From: Symbiobacterium terraclitae
Lineage (GTDB): Bacteria; Bacillota; Sulfobacillia; Symbiobacteriales; Symbiobacteriaceae
Length of the DNA: 64,000 nucleotides
Direction of reading: 5' to 3'
Assembly (NCBI RefSeq): GCF_017874315.1
Contig: NZ_JAGGLG010000001.1
Location: 124,001-188,000 of the forward strand
A model generated the notes under the pieces. The model did no database searches. It had not been told where the DNA came from and worked only from the letters and a program-made list of their open reading frames with translations. Of the stretch, positions 33,266 through 41,331 are shown piece by piece. Position 1 is the stretch's first letter. Every line of letters begins with the position of its first letter. Made by a program: the position numbers and the translations under genes.

Positions 33266-33676
33266 GTGTCGGTTGCGACACGCCAGAACGTGTGGGTGCT
33301 GGCCCGGGAGCTGGCCGAGGCCATCGCCGGGACGCCGGAGGTCCAGGAGTTCCGGCGCACGGAGGATGCCGTCCTCGCTGACCCGGAGGCCGTGGCCCTG
33401 ATACGCGAGTACGAGGAAGCCAAGCGGGCGGTGAAGTTCTCCCGGAATGCCCCGCCCGAGGAGCAGCAGCGGCTGATCGAGCGGTTCCTGGCCGTCGAGG
33501 AGCGGTTCAACGCCCACGAGGCGATCCAGGCCTACTGGAACGCCCGGGTGGCCCTCGACGCCTTCATGGACCGGGTGAACGCCGTGGTCACGTTCCCGAT
33601 CACCGGCCGGGAGGCGCCGAAGGTGAAGGGCGGCGCCTGCGGCTCGGGAGGCGGCGGCTGCGGCTGCGGGGGCTAG
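33266..33676 (+). CDS. ymcA: YmcA/YlbF family protein with Cys-rich tail
   Basis: A 136-residue helical protein of the YlbF/YmcA family (DPEAVALIREYEEAKRAV, LIERFLAVEERFNAHEAIQA). In Bacillus YlbF, YmcA and YaaT form the Y-complex, which steers RNase Y and carries iron-sulfur clusters. Here the C-terminus ends ACGSGGGGCGCGG, three cysteines in a glycine run, a likely cluster ligand set. The position after miaB and before mutS is the Bacillus ymcA position. GTG at 33266 after CGGAGGG. Confidence 0.85.
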   Translation: MSVATRQNVWVLARELAEAIAGTPEVQEFRRTEDAVLADPEAVALIREYEEAKRAVKFSRNAPPEEQQRLIERFLAVEERFNAHEAIQAYWNARVALDAFMDRVNAVVTFPITGREAPKVKGGACGSGGGGCGCGG

Positions 33677-33688
33677 TGGATAGAGGAT

Positions 33689-33723
33689 GTCGGGAGGGGG
33701 GCACTCGCCCCCCTCCCGACTTG
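33689..33723 (+). terminator. Hairpin between ymcA and mutS
   Basis: A 14-bp perfect stem (33689-33702 with 33707-33720), loop ACTC, followed only by TTGC. Partial read-through into mutS is likely. Confidence 0.6.
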
Positions 33724-33823
33724 CAAAGGCAGGTACAGGCACCCCGGCTGCCGAAAACTAGCCGGAACGATTGTGCGACCCGGACGGGGTCAACCCGTGC
33801 GGACGAGGAGGATGTGCGGCGAA

Positions 33824-36451
33824 GTGGACGCAGCGCAGGCAACACCCATGTTCGCCCAGTACCTGCAGATCAAGGAGCAGTACCCGGACTGCATCCTGTT
33901 CTACCGGCTGGGCGACTTCTACGAAACGTTCATGGAAGACGCCGAACTGGTGGCCCGGGAGCTGGAGCTGGTCCTCACCGGACGCGACGCCGGCAAGGGG
34001 CTGGGCCGGGTTCCCATGGCCGGCATCCCGTACCACGCGGCCGAGGGCTACATCGCCCGGCTGATCGACAAGGGCTACAAGGTGGCCATCTGCGACCAGC
34101 TGGAGGACCCGAAGCTGGCCCGGGGCCTGGTGAAGCGGGACGTCACCCGTGTGGTCACGCCCGGCACGCTGGTGGAGCCGCGGCTCCTGCCCGAGAAGGC
34201 CAACAACTTCCTGGCCGCGGTGGCCTGGTCCAAGGCCGGCTTCGGCCTGGCGGTGGTGGACCTCTCCACCGGCGAGTTCGCGGCAGCCCAGCTGAACGGG
34301 GCGGACAGCCTCCGGCAGCTGCTGGAGGAGATCGGCCGGCTGGAGCCCCGGGAGGTCATCCTGGAGCCGGGGCTGGCCTCCGAGCCGTCGGTGACCGGGC
34401 CCCTGAAGAACGCCGGCATCGCCGTCTCCCCGTTCGACGGGCGCCACTTCAACCACCAGGCCGCCTACCGGCGGCTGACCCAGCACTTCGGCACCAGCAG
34501 CCTGGCGGGGTTCGGCTGCGAGCACCTGGAGCTGGCTACCCGGGCGGCCGGAGCGGCACTGGCCTACCTCGCGGAGATGCACCGGTCGAGCCTGAGCCAC
34601 GTGAGCGGGCTCGCCGTCTACTACCCGGGCGACTACATGGTACTGGATCCCGCCACCCGGCGGAACCTGGAGCTGACCCGCTCGCTCCGGGACGGCGGGC
34701 GCCGCGGCACCCTGCTCTGGGTCGTGGACCGGACCGTGACCGCCATGGGCGCCCGCATGCTGAAGGGCTGGCTGGAGCGGCCCCTCCTGGACCTCGCGCA
34801 GATTCAGGCGCGCCACGCGGCGGTGGCGGAGCTGGTCAACAAACCCGTGCTGCGCGCCGACCTGCGGGCAATGCTGCAGGACGTCCACGACCTGGAGCGG
34901 CTGGCCGGCCGCGTGGCCGTGGGTACCGCCAACGCCCGCGACCTGGTGGCGCTCAAGGCCTCGCTGGTCGCCCTTCCCTCTATCCGGGTGGTGATGGAGG
35001 AGGTCACGGCGCCTCGCCTCGTGGAGCTGCGGGACCGGTTGGACATGCTGGACGACGTGCGCGACCTGATCGAGCAGGCCATCGCCGACGAGCCGCCGGT
35101 GGCGCTGACGGAGGGCGGCCTGCTGAAGGACGGCTTCCACCCCGAGGTCGACGAGCTGCGGCGCATCGCCCGGGACGGCAAGGCCTGGATCGCCCAGGTG
35201 GAGGCGCGGGAGCGGGAACGGACGGGGATCAAGTCGCTCAAGATCGGCTACAACAAGGTCTTCGGCTACTACCTCTCGGTGACCCGGGCCAACCTCGCCC
35301 TGGTGCCGGCCGACTACATCCGCAAGCAGACCCTGGCCAACGAGGAGCGGTTCATCACGCCCGAGCTGAAGGAGCTGGAGGAGAAGGTGCTCCACGCCGG
35401 CGAGCGGCTGATGAGCCTCGAGTACGAGCTCTTCCTGGAGATCCGGCAGCAGGTGGCCGCCGAGATCACCCGGATCCAGCGCTCAGCCCGGGCCGTGGCC
35501 GAGCTGGACGCCCTGGCGTCCTTCGCCGAGGTGGCCTCGCTCTACGGCTACTGCCAGCCGCTGATGGACAGGTCCACCGTGCTGGAGCTGCGGGGTGCCC
35601 GCCACCCGGTGCTGGAGCGGGTGATGCCCGAGGGCACCTTCGTGCCCAACGACCTGCTGGTGGACACGGCCGAGAACCGGCTGCTCCTGATCACCGGGCC
35701 GAACATGGGCGGCAAGTCGACGGTGATGCGGCAGGCGGCGCTGGCGGTGATCCTGGCCCAGGCGGGCTCCTTCGTCCCGGCCGAGGCGGCGCACATCGGG
35801 CTGGTGGACCGGGTCTTCACCCGCGTCGGCGCCTCGGACGACCTGGCCACGGGGCAGTCCACCTTCATGGTGGAGATGACCGAGGTGGCCAACATCCTGC
35901 ACGCCGCCACGGAGCGCTCGCTGGTGGTGCTGGACGAGGTGGGCCGCGGCACGGCCACCTTTGACGGCCTCTCGATCGCCTGGGCGATCACCGAGCACAT
36001 CCACCAGCACATCGGCTGCCGGACGCTCTTCGCCACCCACTACCACGAGCTCTGCGAGCTCGAGGGCCTGCTGCCGGGCGTGAAGAATTACTCGGTGGCG
36101 GTGATGGAGAAGGGCGAGGAGATCATCTTCCTCCGCAAGCTGGTGCGGGGCGGGGCAGACCGCTCCTACGGCATCCAGGTGGGCCGCCTGGCCGGCCTGC
36201 CGTCCACTGTGGTGGAGCGGGCCCGGGAGATCCTGGCCACGCTGGAGCAGCAGGAGGGGGAGCGCAAGTCCAGGCGGGAGGCCGCGGCGCAGAAGCTCCG
36301 GCGGCAGCCGCCCGTGCAGCTCACCTTCTTCGAGCCGAAGAAGGACCCGGTTGTGGAGGAGCTGCTGGGCCTGAACGTGATGGCGCTCACCCCCATCGAG
36401 GCGCTGAACGTGCTGTACCAGCTGCAGGCGAAGGCGAAGGAGAGCAGGTAG
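33824..36451 (+). CDS. mutS: DNA mismatch repair protein MutS
   Basis: About 875 residues. The mismatch-reading Phe-x-Glu is in YRLGDFYETFMEDA. The ATPase domain has Walker A TGPNMGGKSTVMRQ, GASDDLATGQSTFMVEM, Walker B LVVLDEVGRGTATFDG and the FATHYHELCEL motif. MutS binds mismatches and recruits MutL (encoded 8 kb away). The start is unsure: GTG at 33824 is 12 bases from GAGGAGG, while the ATG at 33812 touches it and the ATG at 33849 lacks a site. A terminator follows. Confidence 0.95.
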   Translation: MDAAQATPMFAQYLQIKEQYPDCILFYRLGDFYETFMEDAELVARELELVLTGRDAGKGLGRVPMAGIPYHAAEGYIARLIDKGYKVAICDQLEDPKLARGLVKRDVTRVVTPGTLVEPRLLPEKANNFLAAVAWSKAGFGLAVVDLSTGEFAAAQLNGADSLRQLLEEIGRLEPREVILEPGLASEPSVTGPLKNAGIAVSPFDGRHFNHQAAYRRLTQHFGTSSLAGFGCEHLELATRAAGAALAYLAEMHRSSLSHVSGLAVYYPGDYMVLDPATRRNLELTRSLRDGGRRGTLLWVVDRTVTAMGARMLKGWLERPLLDLAQIQARHAAVAELVNKPVLRADLRAMLQDVHDLERLAGRVAVGTANARDLVALKASLVALPSIRVVMEEVTAPRLVELRDRLDMLDDVRDLIEQAIADEPPVALTEGGLLKDGFHPEVDELRRIARDGKAWIAQVEARERERTGIKSLKIGYNKVFGYYLSVTRANLALVPADYIRKQTLANEERFITPELKELEEKVLHAGERLMSLEYELFLEIRQQVAAEITRIQRSARAVAELDALASFAEVASLYGYCQPLMDRSTVLELRGARHPVLERVMPEGTFVPNDLLVDTAENRLLLITGPNMGGKSTVMRQAALAVILAQAGSFVPAEAAHIGLVDRVFTRVGASDDLATGQSTFMVEMTEVANILHAATERSLVVLDEVGRGTATFDGLSIAWAITEHIHQHIGCRTLFATHYHELCELEGLLPGVKNYSVAVMEKGEEIIFLRKLVRGGADRSYGIQVGRLAGLPSTVVERAREILATLEQQEGERKSRREAAAQKLRRQPPVQLTFFEPKKDPVVEELLGLNVMALTPIEALNVLYQLQAKAKESR

Positions 36452-36467
36452 CCTGGCGGTGCGCCGA

Positions 36468-36513
36468 AGCCGTGGTCCGGGATGTACACATGCCGGACCA
36501 CGGCTTTCCTTTT
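36468..36513 (+). terminator. Terminator after mutS
   Basis: AGCCGTGGTCCGG (36468-36480), 12-base loop, CCGGACCACGGCT (36493-36505), TTCCTTTT. Confidence 0.9.
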
Positions 36514-36669
36514 GGCCGCCGACCCCGAGGCAGCGGGGGCCCTGTTTCGGATCGTGCGAGCACCCCATCCCGCTTAATTGGTGTACTTCTTGAAGGGTTT
36601 ATCGCATGAATGGCAAACCCCTGGAATTGATGTGCACTCGCACAGCAGTAACCGAAGGAGGGTGTGTGT

Positions 36670-38199
36670 ATGCGAAGGTTCCTAGCAGGGCTCTTATCCA
36701 TTCTGTTGCTGCTGATCCCGATCCCCTCCCTGGCGGTTGAGGTCGAACCCGTCGGTGCGGGCCCCGCCGAAGCCGCCCCCGCGGAGGCGAGCGAGGCCGG
36801 GTCCGCAGAGACTGCCGGAACACAGGTGGACGAGGCCGCCCTCGCCTTGCTCCGGAAGATCAACGAGATCCAGGAAGGGAAGTTCGTGGGCGAGATGCGG
36901 ATCGCGGCCGATGCCGGCGGCTTCGGCGTCTGGGTTCGCATCGAGATGGAGGCGTATGCCCAGGGAGAGAACGCGCTTCTCCATTACCGGGCCAATCTCC
37001 TCGGCCAGCCGATCAACGCGGGAATCGCACGGTACGAGAACGAGGCCTGGTTCAACGCGAACGGGACCTGGCTGCCCCTGGGCCCGCAAGGGGGTTCCGG
37101 TGACGTGCTCGAAGCGCTGGACGTGCTGGCCACCGCCGGCGCCCTCGACCCCGCGGCCGCGGAACTGCTGAGGCAGGCGCAGATCAGCGTGTCGCAGGAG
37201 ACCGTGGACGGCGTGGCGTACGACGTCCTGCACATCACGCTGCACCAAGGCGCCCTGGGAGCGCTGTTCGGAAGCCTCCTGGACACGATGGGCTCCGCTT
37301 CCCTGATGGCCCCTGGTGCCGCCGCCGGGGGCGGGTTCGATGAGGTCGCTGCGACCGGTCACTACTGGGTTGAACGGGAGACACAGACCCTGCGCCGGGT
37401 CGCCACCGAAGTCTCGCTGAAGACGAGCGAACCGGCGATGGCCGTCACCGCTGAAGGCGATCTCTACTTCCACCCCCTGGAGGGGCCGATCCCCTTCCCG
37501 GATGAGATCACCGCCGCTGCTCCGACTCCGGTGGTCCCCGCGCCGCCCCACGCGGACGCGAAACCCCTTCCGTTCCCGCACGAACTGCTTGAGAAGTTCA
37601 GGGGGAGCAGCTTCAAGGCCACCGGGCAGGTCTACGCCTCGATCGACAGCGAGACGACCTGGGGCGGAGCCCTGCTGGACGCAGAACTGTACACCAAGGA
37701 TGGCGAGCGGGTAGCCCGCACGCAGGGGAATCTGCTCGGTACGCCTGTGCAGAGCGGAGTGGCCGTTCGCAGCGGATCCGTCCGGATCCTGGGGGCCGAC
37801 GGGTCGTGGGAGCAGTCCGACGGGGCGCTGGGCGGCGTCGGACCGTTTGACCTCCCCGCCGCCTTCCTCAACCTGCCCGGATGGACCTTCCGGATGGAAC
37901 GCATGCGGATGTACGAGGACGTCCTGGACGGCAGGGCGGTCTACGTGCTCGAGATGGAAGGCGGACATGCCGCCGTCACCTACCTGTCCGGCGCGAGCCT
38001 TCCCGAGCATCCCGAGAACGAGGTGAGCATCACCCTGCTCCTGGATAAGGAGAGCGGCCTGCCCATCCAGCAGGACATGTTCGTGTGGGTGGTGGACGAG
38101 CAGGGGCGGACGCACACCCTGTACGGGACGCTTGAGATCGAACCCTGGAAGGAGCCGCTGCCCTTCCCCGGTGAGCCCGCGCCATCCATCCAGGACTGA
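36670..38199 (+). CDS. Secreted two-repeat protein (LppX-like lipid-binding type)
   Basis: A 509-residue exported protein. The signal peptide (MRRFLAGLLSILLLLIPIPS...) is cleaved near Ala22. The mature part has two related units: about 40-270, ending LYFHPLEGPIPFPDEI, and about 300-505, ending LEIEPWKEPLPFPGEPA. Each has the pattern ..W....LL...., V.DGVAYDV or VLDGRAVYVLEM and then the PWxxPxPFP closing motif. The beta-rich layout is like DUF6612/LppX/LolA-type carriers. ATG at 36670 after AAGGAGGG. The next gene holds a third unit. Confidence 0.7.
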   Translation: MRRFLAGLLSILLLLIPIPSLAVEVEPVGAGPAEAAPAEASEAGSAETAGTQVDEAALALLRKINEIQEGKFVGEMRIAADAGGFGVWVRIEMEAYAQGENALLHYRANLLGQPINAGIARYENEAWFNANGTWLPLGPQGGSGDVLEALDVLATAGALDPAAAELLRQAQISVSQETVDGVAYDVLHITLHQGALGALFGSLLDTMGSASLMAPGAAAGGGFDEVAATGHYWVERETQTLRRVATEVSLKTSEPAMAVTAEGDLYFHPLEGPIPFPDEITAAAPTPVVPAPPHADAKPLPFPHELLEKFRGSSFKATGQVYASIDSETTWGGALLDAELYTKDGERVARTQGNLLGTPVQSGVAVRSGSVRILGADGSWEQSDGALGGVGPFDLPAAFLNLPGWTFRMERMRMYEDVLDGRAVYVLEMEGGHAAVTYLSGASLPEHPENEVSITLLLDKESGLPIQQDMFVWVVDEQGRTHTLYGTLEIEPWKEPLPFPGEPAPSIQD

Positions 38200-38207
38200 C
38201 ACGATCA

Positions 38208-38232
38208 CGCCCCGGGGCGATGCCCCGGGGCG
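38208..38232 (+). terminator. Hairpin between the two secreted-protein genes
   Basis: CGCCCCGGGGC (38208-38218), loop GAT, GCCCCGGGGCG (38222-38232). No T-run. Confidence 0.6.
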
Positions 38233-38380
38233 TCAGTCGTCCGCCGGGTCTTCTCCCCTGAGCACCAACCGGCGACGGCAGAAAACCCCTGCATCAACCC
38301 GGGGGAATGCGGCGCATGCGGCGAATATTCCTTATCTGTGTGCCCCGGGCACAGTACTCCGGCTGGAGAGGGGTATCTGC

Positions 38381-39556
38381 ATGCGTCGTTTCGCGCTTCC
38401 GCTGCTCCTCCTGTGGCTTCTTTCCCTGCCGCTCCCGGCGCTGGCCGATGCGCCCGTGCGGCTCGTCATCAACGGCGTCGAGATCCGCCCGGACGTGCCG
38501 CCCATGATCCAGGACGGGCGGACGCTGGTGCCCATCCGATTCCTGGCCGAACCCTTGGGCTTCGCGGTCGCCTGGGACGGCGATACCGGCACCGTCACGC
38601 TCAGCGGGCCGAAGGTCATCCAGCTGACGGTGGGCAGGGATGAGGCCGTGGTGGACGGCGCCGCGGTGGTGCTGGACGCGCCGGCGGTGAACGTGGGCGG
38701 GCGGGTGCTGATCCCTCTGCGGTTCGTCGCCGAGCAGCTGGGCGCCGAGGTGGGCTGGGACGGCGAGAGCCGGACCGTGGCGGTGTCTGCGCCGTGGCTG
38801 CCTGCGGAGGCTGTGGTGAACCCGGCCGTCCTGGCCGCGCTGGGTGAGCCGGCCTGGCTGGTGGGCGGCCGCGCCTTCGGCGACTTCACCGTGACGATGG
38901 AGGTCCTGGGGGCCGAGTTGAGCGGCTCGGCCCAGTTCGACGCCTTCCGGGACGGCGAGGACTTCCTGGTCCTCGTCCGCATGCGTGCCGATGGCCTCGG
39001 GCTTGGGGCGCAGACGGGCGTGGCGACCGTCCGGGGCCGGACCTGGGTCCTCGGACGGGACGGGTCCTGGGAACCGCAGCCCCCGGAGGCGCCGGTCCAG
39101 GTGCCGATGCTCCCGGAGGACGGACTCGGTGCATCGCTGCGCGTCGGGCTGCTGCCCTTTGGCGCCGAGGCCCTCGCGAGCGCGCAGGTAAGCCGGGGCG
39201 AGGAGGTCGTGGACGGCGTCGTGTACGACGTGACCACCGTCTCCCTGGACGAGGCGGCGGTGAGGGCATGGCTGGGAGAGGCGGCCGCCACGCTCGCAGA
39301 TGCGGGATTTTCGGCGACCTTCTGGGCGGAGCGGGGAACCGGCCTGCTGAAGCGGGCCGACCTGGCCCTGCGGGCGGAGGACCCGCTGGGCACGGTGTTC
39401 CGGCTGCACGGGTCGCTGCACTTCGAGCCGTGGGCGCAGCCGATCCCGTTCCCGCCCGAGATCCTGGCCGAATCGCGCGCAGAAGCCCCCGGACGAGCGC
39501 CGGGGGCTTCGCATTGCGAGGGTGTTTCGGGCGCAGCAGGTCCCGGGTGTGCATGA
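38381..39556 (+). CDS. Secreted stalk-domain protein
   Basis: A 391-residue exported protein. Signal peptide MRRFALPLLLLWLLSLPLPA, then a stalk domain (copper amine oxidase N-terminal-like) seen as two beta units: VRLVINGVEIRPDVPPMI, RTLVPIRFLAEPLGFAVAWD and RVLIPLRFVAEQLGAEVGWD. The rest (about 145-370) repeats the unit of the neighbouring gene, closing with LHFEPWAQPIPFPPEI. Stalk domains attach proteins to the cell wall or to partners. ATG at 38381. The last 25 codons run through a terminator-like hairpin. Confidence 0.75.
   Translation: MRRFALPLLLLWLLSLPLPALADAPVRLVINGVEIRPDVPPMIQDGRTLVPIRFLAEPLGFAVAWDGDTGTVTLSGPKVIQLTVGRDEAVVDGAAVVLDAPAVNVGGRVLIPLRFVAEQLGAEVGWDGESRTVAVSAPWLPAEAVVNPAVLAALGEPAWLVGGRAFGDFTVTMEVLGAELSGSAQFDAFRDGEDFLVLVRMRADGLGLGAQTGVATVRGRTWVLGRDGSWEPQPPEAPVQVPMLPEDGLGASLRVGLLPFGAEALASAQVSRGEEVVDGVVYDVTTVSLDEAAVRAWLGEAAATLADAGFSATFWAERGTGLLKRADLALRAEDPLGTVFRLHGSLHFEPWAQPIPFPPEILAESRAEAPGRAPGASHCEGVSGAAGPGCA
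39482..39510 (+). terminator. Terminator-like hairpin inside a coding end
   Basis: GAAGCCCCCGG (39482-39492), 7-base loop, CCGGGGGCTTC (39500-39510). It lies inside the last codons of the stalk-domain gene, upstream of its stop at 39556. Confidence 0.5.
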
Positions 39557-39613
39557 TGATCTGCAGGCCGTCGCTGGGAGATCCCCTTTGACAGCGCGTG
39601 GGAACGAGGGGCA

Positions 39614-39867
39614 TCACCATCGTCCACAATCCGCCGGGTTCCCGGGCCACAGGGCCAGCAGGGGCAGGGCCGAGGCCAGGGGCCGCCGAAGAGGCCGAGC
39701 CCCCCGTTCACCTCGATCCGCAGTGGGCCCAGGGGCAGGACCGCCCTCCACCGGCTGGAAGGGTTTCCGTACCGGATCGTCGCCCCGCGGTTGCTGCGCG
39801 CGAAGCCCGCGAGGGCGTGGCCGAGTTCGTGGACGAAGGCGGCCGGGAAGAAGCCGAACGTTCCCAA
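39614..39867 (-). pseudogene. Remnant of an M50-type membrane zinc peptidase
   Basis: The minus strand encodes FFPAAFVHELGHALAGFARS, with the zinc-binding HELGH, then LGPLRIEVNGGLGLFGG, a pattern like the first half of M50 or spore-type site-2 proteases. An in-frame stop lies just upstream, and there is no ribosome site for the TTG at 39867. After LFGG the frame degrades; the neighbouring frame continues with hydrophobic PLASALPLLALWPGN and stops at 39614. Only about 85 residues are left, so it is a decayed, truncated gene. Confidence 0.5.
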
Positions 39868-39959
39868 TCGGCCGGCCTGAGACCCTGCGGCGGTTCACCG
39901 CTCCCCCGTGCCCCGCACCCGCAGGCCTGCGGAAGGGCAAAGGCCGCAGGCAGCGCGGG

Positions 39960-40454
39960 CTACGACTCCGGCTTGAGAAAACGCTTGATGATCATGATCT
40001 GGCCGCAGTGCGATGCCATGTGGAAGGGCAGCAGCTTCAGGAAGAAGGGCACGGAGGTCGGGCGGTCCCCGATGGTCAGGGTGCGCTCAAGGTCAGCCGC
40101 CGTGAGCCCCTCCAGCACCTCCGTCAGGAAGGCCCTGGCCCGGTCGAGCTTCTCCGTCAGGGCGTCGGCGCTCTCGCCCGGGTCGGCGGCGGCGATCGGC
40201 CGGCCGCCGGGGGCAGGGGTGTACCGGTCCAGCAGGACGGCCTTGCGCAGGTCCTCGGGGGCACGGCGGCCGGACAGCAGTTCCCCGATGGTGACCTCCG
40301 TGGCCGCCATGTGCAGCACCAGGGTCGCCGCGCTGTTGGCCAGGCCGGGCGGGACGAACTCCAGCTGCTGGGGAGTGAGCCCGCGGATGGCGTTCTTCAC
40401 GGACCGGAGCGCGAAAGCAAGCTGGTCGGAACAGGCTTGTGCCTCGGCGATCAT
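39960..40454 (-). CDS. DinB-family protein
   Basis: A 164-residue four-helix-bundle protein of the DinB/YfiT superfamily. The metal-binding histidines are LVLHMAATE and LPFHMASHCGQI. Members are metal-dependent thiol (bacillithiol or mycothiol) transferases or unknown enzymes. ATG at 40454 follows AAAGGAGG at good spacing; the longer frame to 40988 is a shadow of hsp20. It stands alone, divergent from hsp20. Confidence 0.8.
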   Translation of the reverse strand: MIAEAQACSDQLAFALRSVKNAIRGLTPQQLEFVPPGLANSAATLVLHMAATEVTIGELLSGRRAPEDLRKAVLLDRYTPAPGGRPIAAADPGESADALTEKLDRARAFLTEVLEGLTAADLERTLTIGDRPTSVPFFLKLLPFHMASHCGQIMIIKRFLKPES

Positions 40455-40713
40455 GTCGTCAACCTCCTTTGATATTGCAGAGGATTCGGCGGGTTCCGCC
40501 GATTTCCTCCGCTGGTCTGTCGCCCACGTGCACCCGCAGGCGCGGACTTCCACCGCAGACGGGCGCGCCGGGCAGGGCGCACTGCTTGCGCCCGGGCACC
40601 CGCGGTGGGCCGGCACGTCATCGACGGCCGGGCGGTTGGACATACTGAGACTCTGCGAGGCGCCGCGGTTGCCGGGGCGGCGCCCACGAGCAAGGCGCAG
40701 AGGAGGGAGTAAG
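40455..40713. other. Divergent intergenic region, DinB-like gene and hsp20
   Basis: About 260 bases with no gene I can support. No CIRCE element (TTAGCACTC inverted repeat) is visible, so HrcA control of hsp20 is not indicated. Confidence 0.4.
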
Positions 40714-41166
40714 GTGGACCTCATTCCGTGGAATCCCTTTCGCGAGCTGGAGCGCGTGCGGTCGCCCCTGGACCGCCTCTTCACGGACCCCGTGTTCGGA
40801 ACGGGGATGACCTTCGGGGGTGCGCTGAACGCCTTCCCTGTCGAGGTCGTGGAGCAGGGCGGCGACGTGGTGGTGCGCTGCGAGCTGGCCGGCATCGATC
40901 CGGAAGAGGTGGACGTGCGGATCACCGACCAGGGCGTGACGATCCGGGGCGAGCGGAAGGCCGAGGAGACGGGGCGGCAGGGCGGCACCTACCGCACCGA
41001 GCGCTTCTACGGCACCTTCAGCCGCACGGTCGGCTTCCCGGTGCCGGTGGACAGCGACCAGGCGACGGCCACCTTCCGCCACGGCCTGCTGGAGGTCCGG
41101 GCGCCGAAGCGGAACCCCGACGCGGGGCGGGACGGGCGCAAGCTCAACATCGACACGGTGCACTGA
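40714..41166 (+). CDS. hsp20: Small heat-shock protein Hsp20
   Basis: A 150-residue alpha-crystallin-type chaperone. The N-terminus MDLIPWNPFRELERV is typical, the alpha-crystallin domain covers about residues 40-135 (VVVRCELAGIDPEEVDVRIT, ITIRGERK-like, and FYGTFSRTVGFPVPV), and the C-terminal tail is short. It binds unfolding proteins without ATP. GTG at 40714 after GAGGAGGGAG. A terminator follows 5 bases after the stop, so it is transcribed alone. Confidence 0.92.
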   Translation: MDLIPWNPFRELERVRSPLDRLFTDPVFGTGMTFGGALNAFPVEVVEQGGDVVVRCELAGIDPEEVDVRITDQGVTIRGERKAEETGRQGGTYRTERFYGTFSRTVGFPVPVDSDQATATFRHGLLEVRAPKRNPDAGRDGRKLNIDTVH

Positions 41167-41170
41167 TGAG

Positions 41171-41208
41171 GGACCGGGGCCGGCATCGCCCCCGGTCCTT
41201 TTCCTTTC
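41171..41208 (+). terminator. Terminator after hsp20
   Basis: GGACCGGGG (41171-41179) pairs with CCCCGGTCC (41190-41198), then TTTTCCTTTCC. Confidence 0.85.
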
Positions 41209-41331
41209 CCGGAGCAAAACCCGCCGGAACACCCGCCAGCCCTGAAACGTCCAATACATCCGATAAGTGCGTTGCGCCCGGCGACCGGGAGTGGGGCCAG
41301 GAGAGCGGGGCAACAGGGGACGGGGGATGGG

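Noticed and set aside
39598-40713. N-terminal extension of hsp20 to 39598
   Set aside because: The extension overlaps the DinB-like gene antisense. The GTG at 40714 has a strong ribosome site and gives a normal Hsp20 length.
40455-40713. CIRCE or sigma-32-type heat-shock element ahead of hsp20
   Set aside because: Looked for the TTAGCACTC inverted repeat and saw no acceptable match.
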